The position numbers and the translations under genes were made by a program. A stretch of DNA of 64,000 nucleotides from RYN-133 sp963754285 (GTDB lineage Bacteria > Actinomycetota > Actinomycetes > Mycobacteriales > Jatrophihabitantaceae). Location: positions 29,123 through 93,122 of the forward strand of contig CAVWFN010000001.1 in assembly GCA_963754285.1 (NCBI GenBank), read 5' to 3'. The notes under the pieces were generated by a model. The model was not told the DNA's origin and made no database searches. It saw only the letters and a list, made by a program, of their open reading frames with translations. Below are positions 42,872 to 51,618 of the stretch, piece after piece (position 1 is the stretch's first letter; each line of letters starts with the position of its first letter).

Positions 42872-45394
42872 GTGTTCGAGAGGTTCACCGACCGTGCGCG
42901 TCGCGTCGTCGTCCTGGCCCAAGAAGAGGCCCGGATGCTCAACCACAACTACATCGGTACCGAGCACATCCTGCTCGGTCTGATCCACGAGGGCGAAGGA
43001 GTCGCCGCAAAGGCGCTCGAGTCGCTCGGCATCTCCCTCGACGCCGTGCGTCAGCAGGTCGAAGAGATCATCGGCCAGGGACAGCAGGCTCCGAGCGGGC
43101 ACATCCCGTTCACGCCGCGTGCCAAGAAGGTGCTCGAGCTGTCGCTGCGCGAGGCGCTGCAGCTCGGCCACAACTACATCGGCACCGAGCACATCCTGCT
43201 CGGCCTCATCCGCGAGGGCGAGGGCGTTGCCGCCCAGGTGCTCGTCAAGCTCGGCGCCGACCTGAACAAGGTGCGCCAGCAGGTCATCCAGCTGCTCAAC
43301 GGCTACCAGAGCAAGGGCGAGCCGGCCGGCACCGCCTCCGAGGCGACGCCGTCGACCTCGCTGGTGCTCGACCAGTTCGGCCGCAACATGACCCAACTCG
43401 CCCGCGAGGGCAAGCTCGACCCGGTCATCGGCCGCGAGACGGTCATCGAGCGGCTCATGCAGGTGCTGTCGCGCCGCACGAAGAACAACCCCGTGCTGAT
43501 CGGTGAGCCCGGCGTCGGCAAGACCGCCGTCGTCGAAGGGCTCGCTCAGGCGGTCGTGCGTGGCGAGGTTCCCGAGACGCTCAAGGACAAGCAGCTCTAC
43601 ACCCTCGACCTCGGCTCGCTCGTCGCGGGCAGCCGCTACCGCGGTGACTTCGAAGAGCGCCTGAAGAAGGTCCTCAAAGAGATCCGCACCCGCGGCGACA
43701 TCATCTTGTTCATCGACGAGATCCACACGCTCGTCGGTGCCGGTGCCGCCGAGGGCGCCATCGACGCAGCGAGCATCCTCAAGCCGATGCTTGCCCGTGG
43801 CGAGCTGCAGACCATCGGTGCGACGACCCTCGACGAGTACCGCAAGTACGTCGAGAAGGACGCCGCCCTCGAGCGCCGCTTCCAGCCCGTCCAGGTAGGC
43901 GAGCCGACGGTGGCGCACACGATCGAGATCCTCAAGGGTCTGCGCGACCGGTACGAAGCGCACCACCGCGTCTCGATCACCGACGCCGCGCTGGTCGCAG
44001 CGGCCGGTCTGGCCGACCGCTACATCAGCGACCGGTTCCTGCCCGACAAGGCCATCGACCTGATCGACGAGGCCGGTGCGCGCATGCGCATCCGTCGCAT
44101 GACCGCACCGCCGGATCTGCGTGACTTCGACGAGCGCATCGCCGAGGTTCGCCGCGAGAAGGAGTCCGCGATCGACGCGCAGGACTTCGAGAAGGCCGCG
44201 TCCCTGCGTGACAAGGAAAAGACGCTGCAGGGCGACAAGGCCAAGCGCGAGCAGGAGTGGCGCGCAGGCGACCTCGACGTCGTGGCCGAGGTCGACGACG
44301 AGCAGATCGCCGAGGTCCTCGCGACCTGGACGGGCATCCCGGTCTTCAAGCTGACCGAGGAAGAGACGGCCCGGCTGCTGCGCATGGAAGACGAGCTGCA
44401 CAAGCGGGTCGTCGGCCAGGAACAGTCGATCAAGGCGGTGTCGCAGGCCATTCGCCGCACGCGTGCCGGTCTGAAGGACCCGAAGCGTCCCGGTGGCTCG
44501 TTCATCTTCGCCGGCCCGTCCGGGATCGGTAAGACCGAGCTCGCCAAGGCGCTCGCAGAGTTCCTGTTCGGTGACGAGGACGCGCTGATCCACCTCGACA
44601 TGTCCGAGTTCCACGACCGCTACACGGTGTCGCGCCTGGTCGGTGCGCCTCCGGGCTACGTGGGCTACGACGAGGGTGGCCAGCTGACCGAGAAGGTTCG
44701 CCGCAAGCCGTTCAGCGTCGTGCTCTTCGACGAGGTCGAGAAGGCGCACCCGGACGTGTTCAACACGCTGCTGCAGGTGCTCGAGGACGGCCGCCTGACC
44801 GACGGCCAGGGCCGCGTCGTGGACTTCAAGAACACGGTGCTGATCCTGACCACGAACCTCGGCACGCGTGATGCGTCCAAGTCGATCGGTGGGCTCGGAT
44901 TCGGCAAGGAGAGCAGCGACAGCGACTACGAGCGGATGAAGAACCGCGTCAACGACGAGCTCAAGCAGCACTTCAAGCCCGAGTTCCTCAACCGCATCGA
45001 CGACATCATCGTCTTCCACCAGCTCAGCCAGGAAGAGATCGTCCAGATCGTCGACATGATGATCGCTCGTCTCGACGTGCAGCTGCGCAACAAGGACATG
45101 GGCATCGAGCTCACGGCCGACGCGAAGGCACTGCTCGCCGAGAAGGGGTACGACCGCGCCCTGGGTGCCCGGCCGTTGCGCCGCACGATCCAGCGCGAGA
45201 TCGAGGACGCACTGAGCGAGAAGATCCTGTTCGGCGAACTCTCGGCCGGACAGATCGTGGTGGTGGGCACCGAACTCGTGGACCCGATGAACAAGGAGTC
45301 CACGAAGCGGCGGTTCACCTTCCGCGGCGAGACCAAGCCGTCGGCAATGGCGATCGACGTCGACGAGGCGGCTACCGGGATCAGCACCGACTGA
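42872..45394 (+). CDS. clpC: ATP-dependent Clp protease ATP-binding subunit ClpC
   Basis: ClpC unfolds substrates for the ClpP protease. Two N-terminal Clp repeats (HNYIGTEHILLGLIHEGEG and HNYIGTEHILLGLIREGEG) precede AAA-1 with GEPGVGKTAVV, a UVR-like middle segment (DFEKAASLRDKEKTLQ) and AAA-2 with GPSGIGKTELAKAL. The C-terminal half keeps the LGF loop expected for ClpP docking (IGGLGFGKE). GTG start with GGAAGGGAG about eight bases ahead; 840 residues. Confidence 0.97.
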   Translation: MFERFTDRARRVVVLAQEEARMLNHNYIGTEHILLGLIHEGEGVAAKALESLGISLDAVRQQVEEIIGQGQQAPSGHIPFTPRAKKVLELSLREALQLGHNYIGTEHILLGLIREGEGVAAQVLVKLGADLNKVRQQVIQLLNGYQSKGEPAGTASEATPSTSLVLDQFGRNMTQLAREGKLDPVIGRETVIERLMQVLSRRTKNNPVLIGEPGVGKTAVVEGLAQAVVRGEVPETLKDKQLYTLDLGSLVAGSRYRGDFEERLKKVLKEIRTRGDIILFIDEIHTLVGAGAAEGAIDAASILKPMLARGELQTIGATTLDEYRKYVEKDAALERRFQPVQVGEPTVAHTIEILKGLRDRYEAHHRVSITDAALVAAAGLADRYISDRFLPDKAIDLIDEAGARMRIRRMTAPPDLRDFDERIAEVRREKESAIDAQDFEKAASLRDKEKTLQGDKAKREQEWRAGDLDVVAEVDDEQIAEVLATWTGIPVFKLTEEETARLLRMEDELHKRVVGQEQSIKAVSQAIRRTRAGLKDPKRPGGSFIFAGPSGIGKTELAKALAEFLFGDEDALIHLDMSEFHDRYTVSRLVGAPPGYVGYDEGGQLTEKVRRKPFSVVLFDEVEKAHPDVFNTLLQVLEDGRLTDGQGRVVDFKNTVLILTTNLGTRDASKSIGGLGFGKESSDSDYERMKNRVNDELKQHFKPEFLNRIDDIIVFHQLSQEEIVQIVDMMIARLDVQLRNKDMGIELTADAKALLAEKGYDRALGARPLRRTIQREIEDALSEKILFGELSAGQIVVVGTELVDPMNKESTKRRFTFRGETKPSAMAIDVDEAATGISTD

Positions 45395-45418
45395 TCGCAG
45401 CCGTCGACTGACCGCAGG

Positions 45419-45445
45419 ACGCCCGGACCGGATCGGTCCGGGCGT
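45419..45445 (+). terminator. hairpin after clpC
   Basis: ACGCCCGGACCG and CGGTCCGGGCGT form a perfect 12-bp stem with a three-base GAT loop, 25 bases after the clpC stop. There is no U-run, as is common in high-GC terminators. Confidence 0.7.
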
Positions 45446-45467
45446 TCGCGCGTCCGTAGGCATTTCC

Positions 45468-45473
45468 TAGGGT
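45468..45473 (+). promoter_or_regulatory. -10 box, leaderless start of the small anchored protein gene
   Basis: TAGGGT is followed by seven bases and the ATG at 45481. Confidence 0.5.
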
Positions 45474-45480
45474 GGGCGGC

Positions 45481-45921
45481 ATGACCGACAGTGGGCCTGC
45501 TCATCGGGCGCGCCACCCGCGGCAGAATCAGCTGCTGGCCGCGGCCGCGGTGCTGATCGTGGCAGCGCTCGTGCTCGTCCTGGTCGTCGTGCTGCGCAGC
45601 GGGTCGAACGACGCGCCGTCGAGCCCTGCGGACGGGGCGGTCGACGCCTTCGCCGGCGCACTGCGCACGCACGACGCGGCCAAGGTCGCCGCAGCAACCT
45701 GCCGGAGCGACCGCGCGGCAATCGCGCGCGAGACGCGTGCGGTGCTGCCCGTGGTCACGGCGGCGACGCGCCGCGGGTCCTCACAGACTCAGGGCGACAT
45801 CGCGGTCGCGCAGATCGAGGTGACGGTGCCGGCCGGTTCGGCGAACGCGACTGTCGCGGTGCAGCAGTCGGCGGGCGCATGGTGCGTCGCGTCGTTTGCC
45901 GTCGCGCTGCCGCATGGTTGA
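45481..45921 (+). CDS. hypothetical membrane-anchored exported protein
   Basis: I do not recognise the family. One strong N-terminal helix (QLLAAAAVLIVAALVLVLVVVL) anchors a domain of about 95 residues outside the membrane, with two Cys (one in AATCRSDRAA, one in AWCVASFAV) that could form a disulfide. The fold resembles NTF2-like exported proteins (a FAGALRTHDAAKVAAATC start), but this is only an impression. The ATG at 45481 is chosen for its -10 box; a GTG nine bases earlier is possible. Confidence 0.7.
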   Translation: MTDSGPAHRARHPRQNQLLAAAAVLIVAALVLVLVVVLRSGSNDAPSSPADGAVDAFAGALRTHDAAKVAAATCRSDRAAIARETRAVLPVVTAATRRGSSQTQGDIAVAQIEVTVPAGSANATVAVQQSAGAWCVASFAVALPHG

Positions 45922-45936
45922 CGGCGTGACAGATGT

Positions 45937-46815
45937 TCAGGCGGGGAGCGCGAACCGTCCGTCCGGGAGCGGGTCGACGAGGCCGTCGACGACCAGCGTG
46001 TCGAGTGCGCGCTCGCGTTGGGTCGAGTCGGGCCACACCACGTCGAGCGCGGCCTTGGTGACCGGTGTGCTCGCGGCGCGCAACACGTCGAGCAACAGTC
46101 CGCGCACCTGGCGATCGGTGCCGGCGAAGCGCTGCGGGCGCACGGACGGACCGGCGTAGCTCGGCGCTCCGGCGAGCCGCCAGGCGCACCGCGACTCGAG
46201 CGGGCACTCGGCGCAATGCGGTGCACGCGCCGTGCACACGAGCGCACCGAGTTCCATGAACGCCACGCTCGCTCGTGCTGCTGCCACCGGATCGTCGGGA
46301 AGCAGGGCCTCGACGTCGGCATGGTCTCGCCGCGCCGACGGTGGCGCCGCGTCACCCTGGCCGAGGATCGCCCGCGCGACGACCCGCCGCACATTGGTAT
46401 CGACTACCGGATGGCGTTGGCCGTAGGCGAACACGGCGACGGCTCGCGCGGTGTACGTGCCGATCCCGGGCAGTCGTTCGAGTTCGGTGACCTCGGCCGG
46501 CACGTTGCCCCCGTGCTGCGTGACGATCGTCCGGGCGCATTCGTGCAGGCGCAGCGCGCGGCGTGGGTAGCCGAGCTTGCCCCACATGCGCACGGCATCG
46601 CCGGCCGACGCCTCGGCGAGCGAAGCAGGCGTGGGCCAGCGCTGTAGCCATGCCGTCCAGGCGGGCAGCACTCGTGAGACCGGGGTCTGCTGCAACATCA
46701 CTTCGCTGACGAGCACCGCCCAGGCGCTGACGCCCGCACTGCGCCACGGCAGGTCGCGGGCCGCTCGCTCGTACCACGCCGTGACGAGCGCGGCGGTGCC
46801 GTCGGGATCACTCAT
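45937..46815 (-). CDS. mutY: A/G-specific adenine glycosylase
   Basis: MutY removes adenine mispaired with 8-oxoguanine. The helix-hairpin-helix is LERLPGIGTYTARAVAVFAYG followed by the catalytic Asp in VVDTNVRRVVARA; the [4Fe-4S] ligands are in CTARAPHCAECPLESRC; LQQTPVSRVLPAW is the N-terminal motif. The ATG at 46815 gives 292 residues, typical of shorter actinobacterial forms. It neighbours disA and radA, two other DNA-integrity genes. Confidence 0.94.
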   Translation of the reverse strand: MSDPDGTAALVTAWYERAARDLPWRSAGVSAWAVLVSEVMLQQTPVSRVLPAWTAWLQRWPTPASLAEASAGDAVRMWGKLGYPRRALRLHECARTIVTQHGGNVPAEVTELERLPGIGTYTARAVAVFAYGQRHPVVDTNVRRVVARAILGQGDAAPPSARRDHADVEALLPDDPVAAARASVAFMELGALVCTARAPHCAECPLESRCAWRLAGAPSYAGPSVRPQRFAGTDRQVRGLLLDVLRAASTPVTKAALDVVWPDSTQRERALDTLVVDGLVDPLPDGRFALPA

Positions 46816-46884
46816 GACGGCCGCATCGTCGCATGTGCGCGTCGCCGCAGCTCTCACAGAGCCAGCGGATACGGTGTCCGGGAC

Positions 46885-47571
46885 ATGTTTCGACCCGTTG
46901 GTGACCTCCCGCCGTCCATCTACTGGCGACGCCGGTTGGCGTTGGCCGCCGCGGTCATCGTGGTGCTGCTGCTGGCGATTCTCACCGCCCGCGTGCTGAC
47001 CTCGGACTCGTCCACGCCGACCGCGGCTGGCTCATCCGGTAACCGCACGTCGCCGACCCACGGTGGATCGTCCACGTCGCCGTCGCACCGTCCGTCGCGG
47101 AGCAAGTCGCACACGTCGTCGAGCTCGTCGTCGCAGTCGGTCTCGTCCTCGCCGAAGTCGTCGCGGACCTCGTCGGCACCGCCCGGGCGATGCACCGCGT
47201 CCCAGCTGACCCTGTCGGCCGCTTCCGATCATCCGAGCTACACCGTGGGCGAATCACCGGTGCTGTCGATCATCGTCAAGAACGTGTCGTCCGAGCCGTG
47301 CGTGCAGGACCTCGCGGATCCGCAGGTGGTGCTTCGTGTCTACAACGGTGAGTCGCGGGTGTGGGGCAGCCACGACTGCAAGATCGAGCCGGGGACGGAC
47401 AACCGCACGCTGATGGCGGGTTCGGCCGTGCGCGTGAGCATCGTGTGGTCGGGGTTGTCGTCGCAGCCGAACAACTGCGCCAACCGGCAGCGCGCGGGCG
47501 CCGGCACCTACACGCTCTACGCGAGCCTGTCCGGACGTGAGGGCAACGCCGCGCAGTTCATCATGCGCTGA
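46885..47571 (+). CDS. hypothetical exported protein with Ser/Thr-rich stalk
   Basis: A membrane anchor (LALAAAVIVVLLLAILTARVL) is followed by about 65 residues rich in Ser, Thr and Pro, then a beta-rich domain of about 130 residues with four Cys (GRCTASQLTL, EPCVQDL, SHDCKIEP, NNCANRQ), suggesting two disulfides. The pattern resembles immunoglobulin-like cell-surface domains. Similar genes stand beside disA in actinobacteria. A TACGGT box lies nine bases before the ATG. Confidence 0.75.
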   Translation: MFRPVGDLPPSIYWRRRLALAAAVIVVLLLAILTARVLTSDSSTPTAAGSSGNRTSPTHGGSSTSPSHRPSRSKSHTSSSSSSQSVSSSPKSSRTSSAPPGRCTASQLTLSAASDHPSYTVGESPVLSIIVKNVSSEPCVQDLADPQVVLRVYNGESRVWGSHDCKIEPGTDNRTLMAGSAVRVSIVWSGLSSQPNNCANRQRAGAGTYTLYASLSGREGNAAQFIMR

Positions 47572-47589
47572 GCCTGCTGGGCGAGGTGA

Positions 47590-48672
47590 CTACGAGTACC
47601 GGTCGATGATCGAGACCTCGGCCAGGCGCGAGATCGCCTCTCGCACCGCGCGGGCCCGCGTCTCACCGACGCCGTCGACGACCTGGAGATCCTCGGCCGA
47701 GGCGGCGAGCAGCTTCTGCAGTCCGCCGAAGTGTTCGACGACGCGATCGAGGATGACGCCGGGCAGCCTCGGCACCCGGGCGAGCAGGCGATGCCCGCGC
47801 GGGCTGGCGGCCGAGTCGAGACCCTCCGGCGTGCCGGACAGCCCCAGCGCCCTGGCGACCGGACTGGGATCGAGCAGCTCGATGGCTGACAGCTCGGCGA
47901 GCTCCGCCGCGACCTGTTGTGGCGTGCGCATGCGGCGTCCCGTGGGCATGTAGTCGCGCGCGATCAGGTCTCGGTCGAGGTCGACGCCGGCCATCAGCTC
48001 TTCGAGCTGCAGGGCGAGCAGCCGGCCGTCGGTGCCGAGTTCGACGACCTGGCCGGTCACCTCGTCGGCAATGCGCCGCACCATCTCGAGCCGCTGTGCG
48101 ACGACGACGACATCACGCACCGTGACGAGATCCTCGATCTCGAGCGCCGACAACGAGTTCGACACCTCGTCCAGACGGGCCTTGTAGCGCTCGAGGGTGT
48201 TGATCGCCTGGTTCGCGCGGGTCAGCAGCTCACCGGTGCTCTCGAGCACGTAGCGCCGATCGCCGACGTACAGGCTGATGATCTTCATCGACTGCGACAC
48301 CGAGATGACCGGATAGCCGGTCTGCCGTGCGACCCGTTGGGCGGTGCGGTGCCGCGTGCCGGACTCTTCGGTGGGGATCGCCGGATCGGGCATCAGGTGC
48401 GTCGCTGCGCGAAACATCTGCGTGCCGTCGGTGTTCAGCACGACCGCGCCGTCCATCTTGGCCAGCTCGCGCAGCCTCGTGGCGGAGAACTCGACGTCGT
48501 CGAGCGGGAACCCGCCGGTGCACAGCTCTTCGACGACAGCGTCCCAGCCGATGACGATCAGGGCGCCGGTGTTGCCGCGCAGGATTCGTTCGAGGCCGTC
48601 ACGCAGATCGGTGCCGGGTGCCACTCGGGCGAGAACCTCCCGCAGCACCTCATCGTGTTCGGTCGTGGCCAT
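47590..48672 (-). CDS. disA: diadenylate cyclase DisA (DNA integrity scanning)
   Basis: DisA makes cyclic di-AMP and stops when bound to branched DNA. The catalytic residues are visible: Asp74-Gly75-Ala76 (KMDGAVVLN) and Arg107-His108-Arg109 (SGTRHRTAQR). The C-terminal helix-hairpin-helix (LQVVDGVGETRARAVREAI) binds DNA. Length 360 is normal. It follows radA by 12 bases, and RadA is known in other bacteria to inhibit DisA. Confidence 0.96.
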   Translation of the reverse strand: MATTEHDEVLREVLARVAPGTDLRDGLERILRGNTGALIVIGWDAVVEELCTGGFPLDDVEFSATRLRELAKMDGAVVLNTDGTQMFRAATHLMPDPAIPTEESGTRHRTAQRVARQTGYPVISVSQSMKIISLYVGDRRYVLESTGELLTRANQAINTLERYKARLDEVSNSLSALEIEDLVTVRDVVVVAQRLEMVRRIADEVTGQVVELGTDGRLLALQLEELMAGVDLDRDLIARDYMPTGRRMRTPQQVAAELAELSAIELLDPSPVARALGLSGTPEGLDSAASPRGHRLLARVPRLPGVILDRVVEHFGGLQKLLAASAEDLQVVDGVGETRARAVREAISRLAEVSIIDRYS

Positions 48673-48684
48673 GGTGCGTGCAGT

Positions 48685-50151
48685 CTATGGGTTTGGTGTT
48701 ACAGGTGTGCCTCGATTTCCGCCGTCGATCGGACGTAGTGCCGCGCGGCGCGGCCCACCGCCACGGCGCGAGAGCGATTCGATCGAGGCCATCGCGTCGG
48801 TGATCGTGGCGACGGGAACGGTGCGCACGCCTTCGACCGGCCCGGGCGGCAGTGCTTCGCCCGCGTGCGCCTTCGGGACGAGCACCGTGGTGAAGCCGAG
48901 TCGGCCTGCCTCGGCGAGCCGGCGCGCCAGGTTGGGCACGCGACGCACGTCGCCCGACAGCGAGACCTCACCGATCGCGCAGACCGTCGGCGGGATCGGC
49001 AATTCACGCACCGCCGAGGCGAGCGCGAGGGTGATGCCGAGGTCGCAGGCCGGTTCGTTGGCGACGATGCCGCCGACGGTTGCGACGTAGACCTCGACCT
49101 CGGTCATCGGCAGCCGTGCATGGCGCGCGAGCACGGCGAGCAGCATCGCGACCCGCGCCGAGTCGAGGTTGCTGACCGCGCGCCGCGGTGACCCCCCGTA
49201 GCTGACCGGATTCGTGAGCGCCTGCACCTCGGTGGCCAGGGCGCGGCGTCCCTCGACGGCGATGGTGACGCAGGTGCCTGGGACGGCGGCGGTGCGATCG
49301 GACAGGAACAGTCCGGACGGATCGCTGAGCCCGACCATGCCGTCTTCGCGCATCTCGAAGCAGCCGACCTCGTCGGCCGGGCCGTGCCGGTTCTTCGTGG
49401 CGCGCACCAACCGCAGCGACGAGTGCCGGTCGCCCTCGAAGTGCAGCACGACGTCGACGAGATGCTCGAGCACGCGCGGGCCGGCGATCGCGCCGTCTTT
49501 CGTGACGTGCCCGACGAGCACGGTCGCGATGCCCCGTTGCTTGGCCACACCGATCAGGGCGGCGGCCACCGCACGGATCTGCGGCACGCCACCTGCCGCG
49601 CCGTCGATGGCATCGGTCGAGATCGTCTGCACCGAGTCGACGACCAGCAGCCCGGGCTTGACGTCATCGAGATGGGTGAGCAGCGCGCCGAGGTCGTTCT
49701 CGGCGGCGAGGTACAGGTTGGGGTCGACGGCGCCGATGCGCTCGGCCCGCAGCCGCACCTGGGCCGTCGATTCCTCGCCGGTCACGATCAACGCGCGCGC
49801 ACCGCCCGCTGCGTAGCGGTGTGCGACGTCGAGAAGCAGCGTGGACTTGCCGACGCCGGGCTCACCGGCCAGCAACAGCACCGACCCTGGTACCAGCCCA
49901 CCGCCGAGCACCCGGTCGAGCTCGGCGACCCCGGTCGCCCGCGCCCGGGCCTCGTCGGGAGACAGCTCACCGATGGGTCGCGCGGCGCGAGTAACCGCCG
50001 ACGCGGTGACCGCGCGACGGGTGACGGCGCCTATCTCGGTGACCGAGCCCCAGGCCTGGCACTCGGGACAGCGGCCCACCCAGCGCAGCGCGTCGGCGCC
50101 GCACTCGGAGCAGCGGTAAGCCGCCTTGGCAGCGCGGGCAGGTTTGGTCAT
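48685..50151 (-). CDS. radA: DNA repair protein RadA
   Basis: RadA processes recombination intermediates. It has the zinc finger YRCSECGADALRWVGRCPECQAWG, Walker A GEPGVGKSTLLL, Walker B LLVVDSVQTI and a C-terminal Lon-like domain (EVSLSGDVRRVPNLARRL). The RadA-specific motif reads KNRHG instead of KNRFG. Translation from ATG 50151 is preferred to the GTG nine bases earlier, because TACCGT ends seven bases before that ATG. It forms an operon with disA. Confidence 0.94.
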   Translation of the reverse strand: MTKPARAAKAAYRCSECGADALRWVGRCPECQAWGSVTEIGAVTRRAVTASAVTRAARPIGELSPDEARARATGVAELDRVLGGGLVPGSVLLLAGEPGVGKSTLLLDVAHRYAAGGARALIVTGEESTAQVRLRAERIGAVDPNLYLAAENDLGALLTHLDDVKPGLLVVDSVQTISTDAIDGAAGGVPQIRAVAAALIGVAKQRGIATVLVGHVTKDGAIAGPRVLEHLVDVVLHFEGDRHSSLRLVRATKNRHGPADEVGCFEMREDGMVGLSDPSGLFLSDRTAAVPGTCVTIAVEGRRALATEVQALTNPVSYGGSPRRAVSNLDSARVAMLLAVLARHARLPMTEVEVYVATVGGIVANEPACDLGITLALASAVRELPIPPTVCAIGEVSLSGDVRRVPNLARRLAEAGRLGFTTVLVPKAHAGEALPPGPVEGVRTVPVATITDAMASIESLSRRGGGPRRAALRPIDGGNRGTPVTPNP

Positions 50152-50158
50152 GCCCGAC

Positions 50159-50164
50159 ACGGTA
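50159..50164 (-). promoter_or_regulatory. -10 box, leaderless radA start
   Basis: On the minus strand TACCGT is followed by seven bases and the ATG at 50151. The box overlaps the alternative GTG, so that GTG cannot be the start of this transcript. Confidence 0.5.
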
Positions 50165-50185
50165 GGTGCCGGCTACGACAAGTCG

Positions 50186-50243
50186 GTGGAGCTACGCCGA
50201 ATGGCAAGTCGAGCTACGCCGAAGGCAGGTGGAGCTACGCCGC
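50186..50243. repeat. three direct repeats of a GAGCTACGCCG unit
   Basis: Units of 15 bases, GTSGAGCTACGCCGM, occur at 50186, 50208 and 50229, spaced 22 and 21 bases. They fill the gap between the divergent radA and lipoprotein ends, and the third copy supplies the stop codon of the lipoprotein gene. Confidence 0.75.
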
Positions 50244-50858
50244 GGGGCTGCCGGACAGGGGCGGGACGGTCTGCCCGCTCGGAGCGTTCCGCAGCTGCAC
50301 GGGCACGGTCAGCGTCACCTGGCCGGCGTTGGCGAAGGTGAAGGTGACCTGGGCCGTCCCACCGGGGAACAGCGGCTGCGAACCCTTGTACCCGAGCAGA
50401 ACGAGCGTCTCCGGCGACCCGGCACCGGACGGCGACAGATCCTGCAGTCCGTAGCCCACGGCCGAGCCGGCGCCGATCGTCTGCGGTGCAGCGTTGGTCA
50501 CGGGCTGCGTCGACGCGCTGGGCGCGCCGCTCGGACCGGGAAGCAGCGACGGTGTCGACACGACGTTCCATCCGCCGCCGAAGACGGTGCTGGACACCTT
50601 GACGAGCTTGTCGGCCTTCTCGCCGTTGTTCACGATGTAGGCCGTCATCGGCACCGAAGCACCGGTGGCGTAAGAGTTTCCGCTCGGGCTGTGGAACGCG
50701 ACGTCCACGATCTGCATCTTGCCGACGCCGCCGTTGGTGGCGTCGACGGCGGGCTTCTCGTTGGCGGTCGCGGCGATCTGGCCCGCTCCGCATGCGGCGG
50801 TCAGCAAGGCGCCGCCGGTGGCGCAGACAGCGACCAGCACGGCACGGAATCGACTCAC
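50235..50858 (-). CDS. hypothetical lipoprotein
   Basis: The signal peptide ends in the lipobox LTAACGAG, so the mature protein should be lipid-anchored outside the membrane. The remaining 180 residues are beta-rich with a Pro/Ser-rich insert and resemble the DUF461/copper-chaperone-like lipoproteins of actinobacteria, though no Met/His metal motif is clear. GTG 50858 follows TACGCT by seven bases on the minus strand; a TTG two codons earlier is less likely. Confidence 0.78.
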   Translation of the reverse strand: MSRFRAVLVAVCATGGALLTAACGAGQIAATANEKPAVDATNGGVGKMQIVDVAFHSPSGNSYATGASVPMTAYIVNNGEKADKLVKVSSTVFGGGWNVVSTPSLLPGPSGAPSASTQPVTNAAPQTIGAGSAVGYGLQDLSPSGAGSPETLVLLGYKGSQPLFPGGTAQVTFTFANAGQVTLTVPVQLRNAPSGQTVPPLSGSPAA

Positions 50859-50865
50859 GAGCAAC

Positions 50866-50871
50866 AGCGTA
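50866..50871 (-). promoter_or_regulatory. -10 box, leaderless start of the lipoprotein gene
   Basis: TACGCT on the minus strand is followed by seven bases and the GTG at 50858. Confidence 0.5.
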
Positions 50872-51090
50872 TCTGGGTCGCGCGGGACCCCACACGCGCA
50901 CCCGGATGCGTACTTGTCGTGCCAGCCGTCCGGGGTGCTCGGAACCGATCGGAGCGGTCGTCGCGACTTGCGGATTGCGACAGAATGTGCTTCTCCCGTA
51001 AGGGCTTACTCGACTGAGATACCGAACGCACGACCGACTTCGGCATTGTGTCCCGTGTTACCCTGGAAGGAGCGAAGGGGGCTCCATCAC

Positions 51091-51582
51091 ATGACGTTCA
51101 ACGTCGGCGAGACCGTTGTTTACCCGCACCACGGCGCAGCGCTAATCGAGGCAATTGAAGAGCGAGTAATCCAGGGAGTGAAGAAAACCTACCTGCGGCT
51201 CAAGGTCGCTCAGGGTGATCTGACGGTCCTCGTTCCGGCCGAGAACGCCGAGGTCGTGGGCGTGCGTGACGTGGTCGGCCAAGAGGGTCTCGACCGCGTG
51301 TTCGACGTGCTCCGTGCCCCGCACACCGAAGAGCCGACCAACTGGTCGCGCCGGTACAAGGCCAACGGCGAGAAGCTCGCCTCGGGCGACGTGAACAAGG
51401 TTGCCGAGGTCGTCCGCGACCTGTGGCGCCGCGATCGTGACCGCGGCCTGTCGGCGGGCGAGAAGCGCATGCTGGCCAAGGCCCGGCAGATCCTGGTCAG
51501 TGAGCTCGCGCTGGCTGAGGGCACCAATGAGGACAAGGCCGAGATCGTGCTCGACGAGGTGCTGGGCGAGGCTGTCGCCTGA
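51091..51582 (+). CDS. carD: CarD-family transcriptional regulator
   Basis: CarD binds RNA polymerase beta and stabilises the open complex at rRNA and other promoters. The RNA-polymerase-interacting Tudor-like domain (VGETVVYPHHGAALIEAIEERVIQG, TYLRLKVAQGDLTVLVPAENAEVVGVRDVV) and the helical DNA-binding part (NWSRRYKANGEKLASGDVNKVAEVVRDL) are intact. ATG 51091 gives 163 residues. It precedes ispD and ispF as in mycobacteria. Confidence 0.96.
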   Translation: MTFNVGETVVYPHHGAALIEAIEERVIQGVKKTYLRLKVAQGDLTVLVPAENAEVVGVRDVVGQEGLDRVFDVLRAPHTEEPTNWSRRYKANGEKLASGDVNKVAEVVRDLWRRDRDRGLSAGEKRMLAKARQILVSELALAEGTNEDKAEIVLDEVLGEAVA

Positions 51583-51618
51583 CGCACCAAGTCGTTTGAG
51601 AGACAGCTTTTACCGACC

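Noticed and set aside
42803..45463. Long open frame antisense to clpC (about 886 codons)
   Set aside because: Same reason: it is the complement of a highly conserved ClpC gene and has no motif of its own.
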